The notes beneath the pieces were generated by a model. It was not told the origin of the DNA and did not search any database. It saw nothing but the letters and a program-made list of their open reading frames with translations. From positions 1 to 64,000 of the forward strand of contig JAEHOE010000128.1 of assembly GCA_016858145.1 (NCBI GenBank): 64,000 nucleotides of DNA, written 5' to 3'. Within the stretch, counting starts at the first letter, position 1, and each line of letters starts with the position of its first letter. Positions 57,854 to 64,000 of the stretch are shown here, piece after piece. The position numbers and the translations under genes were made by a program. This DNA comes from Edaphochlamys debaryana (taxonomy: Eukaryota; Chlorophyta; Chlorophyceae; Chlamydomonadales).

Positions 57854-60800
57854 CTACTCGTCCCGAGCGTGGAATGCGGGAACAGACGAAGGCAGCACGG
57901 CACCTGCACGGCGGTCGCGGCGGCCGCGGCCCTTCCTGGCCTGCCACACGATGCCCACCCACACCAGCACCACGATGTTGGCGCCCAGCAGCGCCGACAC
58001 GGCGGCGCCCATGACGGGGTGCGAGCCTAGCATGCCGGTCAGGCGGGACACGAGCGAGGCGCGCGGCGCGGGCTCGGTGTGCTCCGGTGCGGCGGCCACG
58101 TTCTCCGCCAGGGTGCGGCGGGTGAGGTCCATGCCCTCGGCCTGCGCGCGGATCTCCGCCAGCGTCTCCTCCATGCCCGCCTGCTCGCCCAGCCACATCT
58201 GCGCCAGGCCCAGGCGCTGCGCCTCCAGGACGGCCTCGGCCTTGGCCTTGGCCAGCTCCTCGGGCTTGGCGCCCTCCAGCACCTGGGGGCGGAGGACGAG
58301 AAAGGGGACAGGGGCAGGGGCTAGTAAGGAGGGCGGCGGTGGAGGCCGGGCACACTCCAGGCCAGATGAGAGGGCGGGAGGGGGACAGGGGCATGGTGAG
58401 CAGCAAGGGCTGTGTGTGTCAGTTTAGGCGCGGGCGGGAGCGCACCTGCTTGTCGAAGGACTTGGGCGCAGTGACGGCGCGCAGGTTGCCGTACGACGCA
58501 CGCATGGCGTTGGCGAAGCACGACGTGTTGTCCGCGGCCTGGCGGGCCAGCGCCGAGGCGTAGCCGATGCCCTCGCCCTTGGCCGAGATGCGAACCATCT
58601 GTGGAGAAGGCACAGGGCGAGGGGTTGGGAGCACAGATCAGCTGACCCCGACACAGTACTCCGTAGGGTAGCAAGTCATGCCTAAATCGGCATGCCCGCA
58701 GCCCCCAGCCCCACCCCTCACGCACCATGGCCGACAGGTAGTCGCTGCGCTCCACGTCAGCCGTGTGGATGAGGTTAGGCCTGTCCGTGGGCAGGCCTAG
58801 GCAGTCCGAAATCATCTTGTTGATGTTGGCCATCACCTCGGCCGCCTCCTCCTTGGTCTGCCCGGGGTCGGTCTCAATGAGCGCATCGCCGTACGTCTCC
58901 CACGCCAGCTTGTCGCGCATCTGGCTGGGCAGCGAGCTGGCCTCGACCTCGTCCATGAACAGCATGCGGCGGCGGCGCTGGAAGTTGGCGGTGGGCGTGA
59001 GGCGCAGGTCCAGCTTGACCTCGGCCTGAGGGAGGGCGGGGAAGCAAGCACGTTGCAAGCGGGGAGGGTGTGGGTGGACCCTGGGTAGTGGGGGCAGTGA
59101 TGGGGGCGGTTGACCCCAGAGCTTGAGGTGAACTCGGGCAAGCAGGACAGACGGTTGGGGATGAGGCTGGCAGGTGCTGCAGGCGCTTACGGTGACTGGC
59201 ACTCTTGGCACGTAGAAGGTAATGTTGACGGCGCTCCGGAGGTAGTTGCCAGCCAGGTCGACAACATCCTGCACAAGGGGGGCGGGGCATGCACACAGGA
59301 TGAATAGGGGTGGCGTCGAGGTAGGATTAAGCAGAGGCGCATCACAGGCAAGTCTGTTGGTGCGGCGCCGTGCTGGGGTAACGCGCGCCACGCAGTCCGA
59401 GTTGTCATACCAAAAGGCCCAGCACGCCAAACTCCTAGCGAGACGCCCCCGCACACCACGTGTGGGCCCCCGCACCTTGATGTTGATCGTGAAGGTGCGG
59501 TTGCCCGAGCCTGCCCACTGTGCAGTGCGCAGCGGGTTCCAGAACAGCGAAACCTTGTTGCCCTCGCAGTACGGCATGATGTCGTCGTTCTGACCGCCGC
59601 TGAGGTAGGTGGTGGAGGCTGAGGGAAGGGCAGAGCGCGGCACAGATTGACAACCGGTAGCAGCATACTAGCAGCCCGAGCAGGCTACACCCGTGCGGGT
59701 CCCCCAGGGATTCCGCGCGCAAACCGGCTAGCGTCGTCGCTCACCCAGGCGCACGCTGCTGCCGTTGACGAAGCTGGAGGTGCGGTTGCCGTTGTTGTAG
59801 AAGGCCGACAGGCTGATGCCCATGGGCTGGCGGCAGTCCAGCGGCTCGCTGAAGGTGATGGTGATGGGGTCGCCTGGGGAAGGGCGACGGGCGTGGGGCG
59901 GGGCGGGTGGACACCGCGTTCTGAGGTTGCTACGTCCGCACTTTGCAGCGAGAACAGGCTTGCCACCCTCCCCGGCTGCCCTACCCGGCATGTAAACCAT
60001 GGTCGGGTAGAGCGAGTTGGCCACGGCGTAGGGCGGCACGCGGTCAATGAGGACCTGCACCGGCTCGCTGTAGTCCGTCGTGTCCTTGGGGTCTGGGGGG
60101 GGGAGGCAGCGGTGGCGGGGCGGAGAGTGAAGCGGAATCAGGAGCGATAGCAGCATTGCAGAGTGTTCCGGTGCGGCCCCAGCCACCAGCGCGCCCTAGC
60201 TGCGTGTCACTCACTCCCGACGTTGCCGCAGTAGACCACGTAACGGAACAGCCACAGGCCATCGTTGAGGGCGTTGAGCTGCAGGCAGCATAGGGCGCAG
60301 AGGAGGCAGCCCCCGTCAGCTCGCGCAAGCCGGTGATACCACCCAACAGGCCCCACAGGCAATGTGAGACCCTGAGGAAGGTACTGAGAGGCACGGTACC
60401 GTACCCTGGGAACCATGTCGTATGAAGCAAAGCCGTAGTCGTCCTCAAACTGGGCGAAGTCGAGGGTGTTGTTGGTGGCAGGCGCACCCAGCCGCTTGAG
60501 CTCGCGCCAGATGCCGGCGTCGCGGCTGGGGTTGGTGAACTCAACCGCAATCTGTGGGCGAGGGAGGCAGTGCTGCTTACGAGGTGCACAGCCAACTGAA
60601 CATGTGCACTTCCCGCACGCAGGCGCCTTTGTCCCCACTCTCTCCTCACTGCCAATCTCACCCTCGGGTTCGTGGTGTTGAACTCAGTCTTGTTGAGGCG
60701 GCTGTGGGTCTTCCAGATTTGGAGCGTGTACTTGGGGTTGTACAGCACAAGCGGAATGGCCTGCACGCAGGAACGGCAGTGCGGCGCAGGCGAGTGGCGG

Positions 60801-63800
60801 AGTGTCGGTATGGAAGCAAGGGGCAATGACCGGCAAGGGACAGAAACCAGGGGGAGCCGGAAGGTATACAAGGTATGGGCAGCCCGCGTCCGTGTTGGCC
60901 CTGGCGCCGACCGCTCACCAGGCTTCGGGTGTTGTCGGTCATGTTGTAGACGTAGGGCGAATCCGTGGGCCAGGGCTGGAGGCGGGGACCGAAGGCGGAA
61001 CCCGGGCTGTCAGGTGTGCGCGGCTGATAGGCCGAGGGTGGGGGGTGATCGCAGTGCCTAAATGTTCAGCTGTCGGGCCCTGCTCCCAGGGTCTTACCTT
61101 GCCGCCCCACTCCACTTCAGGGCAATCGCGGTAGCACTCGAGCGCGATGGCCGTGTTGGCAAACACCTCTGCAGGGGGCATGTCGCTACACGTGAGCGGA
61201 AGGCTGGGCACTGTCATGAGGCCAGTCCCAACCCCAACCGCCCCGTGACCCAGGCTACCTTCCTCCCCTGCCCGCTCTCACCGGTGGAGCAGATCGACAG
61301 CGCAAAGATGTTCATGGAGCCCTTGGTGTACTTGGGGCCGCACTTGGCGGTGAGGAGCTGCTTGGTCTGGTTGGCGTAGGGGCCGGGCAGCGCAATGTAC
61401 TGGTTCTTGACCCATGGCGCGCCCAGGTACGACACGTACAGGCCCTGGGTGTTGGAGGCGATGTCAGGACCAATGTCCATGTAGATCTGGGGCGGGGGGT
61501 GGGTGGGGCAAGGGCGCAGCGGTGTGAGAGAAGGCCTGAAGACAGGCTCATGCCTCCGACGCTCGCGAGCTGCATACGGGTTAGTCTCCGCCCATCCGTC
61601 CCTCCCAGGTCCCTCCCGCTCACCGCCTCGTCGGTGCCCGCCTGGTTCTCGATCACCAGCTCGAAGATGGCCTCCTCTCCCTGCTTGACGAATTTCTAAA
61701 AGGCAGCGGCGGAGAGGATCGAGGAGCGTAAGCTGGATGTGCATCGGAGATTGACAGCAGACTCCAAACCCCACCGTCCCGTCGCTCACCTTCGTGTTCG
61801 TTCCACCAAAGATTGAGAGCTTGACGCCCTGGCGGTCCAGGGTGCCAGCCTCGTAGGGGCACTTGCTGGCGCCTACGGGGCGGAGGGAAAGGCAGACCAG
61901 GTTTAAAGGGATGCACATGGTGCCGGGGTCCGCAAAGCCCAGACACCCATGCGCGCCTTCTCTTCGGTCCCCCCCGCCGCCCCCGGCTGTAGCATTATAC
62001 CGGTAGCCTGCGCTCACCGGCCAGGGTCTCGAACATGGGCGTACCGAAGGCCATGTCGGGCTTGATCTGTGAAGGCAAAGGGCAGGGAGCACGGGTCAGT
62101 GTCGGATGCCATCGGTCGCCGCTGAGACCGGTCCTCCCTCCCTACCTCCCCCCCACCCACCTTGACCAGGAAGCTGTCGCCCGGGTGCGCGTCCTGCAGC
62201 GTAAACGACACGGTGCGCTCGCGGGCGGTCTCTGCGGGTAGAGGTGCGGAAGTGTATAAGGGCATGTGTAAAGAGAGGGCCCGACCGTCACAGCAACGGC
62301 CAACCCCATTTCCCCGGCTACGCCCTGGTGCCCTCCGACCCCATCGCACGGCCCAGAACCGGGCACCTATTTTAGGGTCTACTCGTGTAGACGCAGTATG
62401 GGCTTGAGGGCGAGTGATTTGACGCAAGCTCGGGGACATGCTTGAAGGCAAACATGCGACCAAGCGAGTTACCACGCAACCAGCCCGTGTTCTACTACTG
62501 TTTGGGCGCATGGCGGTTGACTACTTGGGGATGCGTGCCGGAGTGGCGAGGCGCAAGTTCTGGCCCCTCAGTGTTTTCCCCGCCCGACCTCGCCCACCCC
62601 CTGGCCCCCTCCGCCCCGGCCGCCCCACCCCTTCCTCAACCCACCCTGCAGCAGGGAGCTCGAGAATTCAAGCTCAAACCCATATTCATTCTCGTCCTCC
62701 GTGTTCACGGCCAGGCCGAAGATCTCGCCCTCGCCGCTGCCGTGCAGGGCAAACATGTCCTGCGGGCGCGGGCAGAGGTCATGGGCTTAAGGTCTGGTTG
62801 CTGTGCCATCACACTGCGCAGGCTCGCCCAGGCTGCCACCAGTGCGCCCTGCCCTTCCAAGCTGCCGTGCCCCGCCCCGCGGCCCACCTCGAAAGAGATC
62901 TTGAACGCGATCTTTGTGGAAATGGTGCTCGCGGTGGTCATCGAGTACTCGTACTTGGCGCCACCTGGGGGGGAGGGAGAGGCGCGAGGCATTCAGACGG
63001 TTCAGGTCGAGGGCTGTGCCGGTACAGAGCCATGAAGAGCGGCGTGAGATGACGCCGGGCACCCGCGCAGGCACGAAAGCCGCGGTCAGCACGCTAGGAG
63101 GGTGCTTGCGGCTCACCTCCCGAGAACGAAAAGGTGTTGAACTTGACGCCGTACACCTCCTGCAGCACGTCCAGCTGCTTGCCCGCCACGATGCCACCGA
63201 TGGCGGCGCTGGTGGAGGAAGCGGTCACGGGGTTGCCGTAGGCGGTGCTGTTGTCGAAGTAGGCCTGGATGGGCGGGGGGAGGGAGGGGCAACAGAGGCG
63301 GGAGGTTCAACGAGAACCGAGGCAAGGTTGCGTGCGCAGCAGCAGCCCCTGGCGGTGGCCAGCGTAGCAGCGCGCGAGGGCTATCGGCCAGGCGGCGCAA
63401 CCACGGTACGCTGCACGGCGACGGGTCCCCACCTGCGCGCGCAGGCCCAGGCGCTGCAGCTTGTCGTCGCCCTCGAAGTAGCCCTGGGGGGTGGTGGGTA
63501 TGGGAGTGGGGGGTCAGGGCGACGTTGATATCTTTGCGTTATGGGTCGTCCCCTCGTTCGACCGCAGCACTCTACAGGGGGCCTGAGGGCAGCTGCCTGC
63601 CCCATCTCTGCCCCACGGCTGCAAGCGGGTGCGCACCAGCTTGAACACGGGCGACTCCTCCAGGCGGACGGGGTCGATGCCGCGGCCCTCGTAGGCCTCG
63701 GCGGAGCTGCGGGGCAGAGGAGCACGAGGGACGTGTGAGGATCAGCCTAAAGGCGTCTTTGGGTTGGCCGAGCTCTGGCGGCTGTGAGAGCCTCCCGACA

Positions 63801-63946
63801 GGCCGTGCGCGGGGAGCAGGAGCGGTCGCAAGCCGGTGCGCCTCCCCTCGCCCTTCCGCTCACCGGTCGGGGTGCTGGTTCATGGTGATCTGCCAGTCGC
63901 CCTCGATGCCGCCCTGCACCAGGCCGTTGGCCTCCTGGGCGCCGAT
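57854..63946 (-). CDS. Large type I membrane protein with Ig-like ectodomain (N-terminus off window)
   Basis: Twenty-three exons join in phase from 63946-63864 through 63706-63637, 63483-63433, 63264-63117, 62964-62888, 62759-62645, 62231-62161, 62066-62018, 61872-61790, 61695-61624, 61486-61282, 61168-61098, 60975-60919, 60760-60662, 60551-60405, 60278-60215, 60092-59985, 59873-59745, 59618-59476, 59268-59191, 59025-58726, 58598-58446 and 58282-57854 (about 930 residues, TAG stop). The ectodomain is rich in N-glycosylation sequons (NST, NQT, NMT, NKT, NRT, NIT). A stretch GDPITITFSEPLD through NIKDVVDLAGNYLRS resembles bacterial-type Ig-like (SbsA/Big_5) repeats. Near the end, one membrane segment (SALLGANIVVLVWVGIVW) precedes a basic tail (RKGRGRRDRR), giving an outside-N, inside-C topology. 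I do not recognise the family. Surface adhesion or flagellar/wall attachment is possible but unproven. Confidence 0.75.
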
Positions 63947-64000
63947 CTGGGGGCGGAGTAGCCGTAGGGAGGAGAAGCGGGATGAGGTGAGCATGAGCAC

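Overview
The window looks like nuclear DNA of a green alga, most likely a chlamydomonadalean or volvocine relative. Base composition is very GC-rich. Genes are split into many short exons with GT-AG or occasional GC-AG introns of roughly 80-250 bases. TGTAA poly(A) signals follow several genes, and the left end carries pherophorin-type hydroxyproline-rich cell-wall proteins. Nothing bacterial or viral was seen, and no tRNA, rRNA or CRISPR array was found. All gene models were built by hand from reading frames and splice phases; none has transcript support.

Left part (1-12.8 kb, minus strand) is a cell-wall glycoprotein locus. Two homologous pherophorin-type domains sit beside very large proline repeats. 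One repeat is a 168-bp higher-order array coding seven (Pro)6-X-Z octapeptides. The other is a 276-bp (92-codon) PPSP-type array in about ten near-identical copies. Frames break at the array edges, so assembly collapse cannot be separated from real decay. A multi-exon secreted Cys-rich protein (10674-12804) runs through a single TAG, in the same frame, into a PPSP spacer and a truncated pherophorin domain. An unidentified short gene (8549-9371) reads directly into the 276-bp array.

Middle part. Two divergent GT90 (CAP10-type) glycosyltransferase paralogues lie head to head (13191-15930 minus; 16391-19615 plus). They are followed on the plus strand by MSH4 (20252-28580, meiotic crossover MutS homologue), a SUZ12/EMF2-type Polycomb PRC2 subunit (29248-35222) and a divergent VDAC-type porin (35816-39562). 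Two MSH4 introns and one porin intron hold related TTGCAA/G-run minisatellites.

Right part. A Ulp1/SENP-type SUMO protease (41079-45488, minus) converges on the porin gene. An MFSD5/MOT2-type molybdate transporter (47288-50600, minus) has what looks like a duplicated last exon. It diverges from a U2AF65-like splicing factor (51036-55440, plus) that lacks a recognisable RRM2. A large type I membrane protein of unknown function (57854 to the right edge, minus, N-terminus missing) closes the window.

The genes are not an operon. The only functional neighbourhood suggested is the wall-glycoprotein block with the GT90 pair next to it, and that link is inference.
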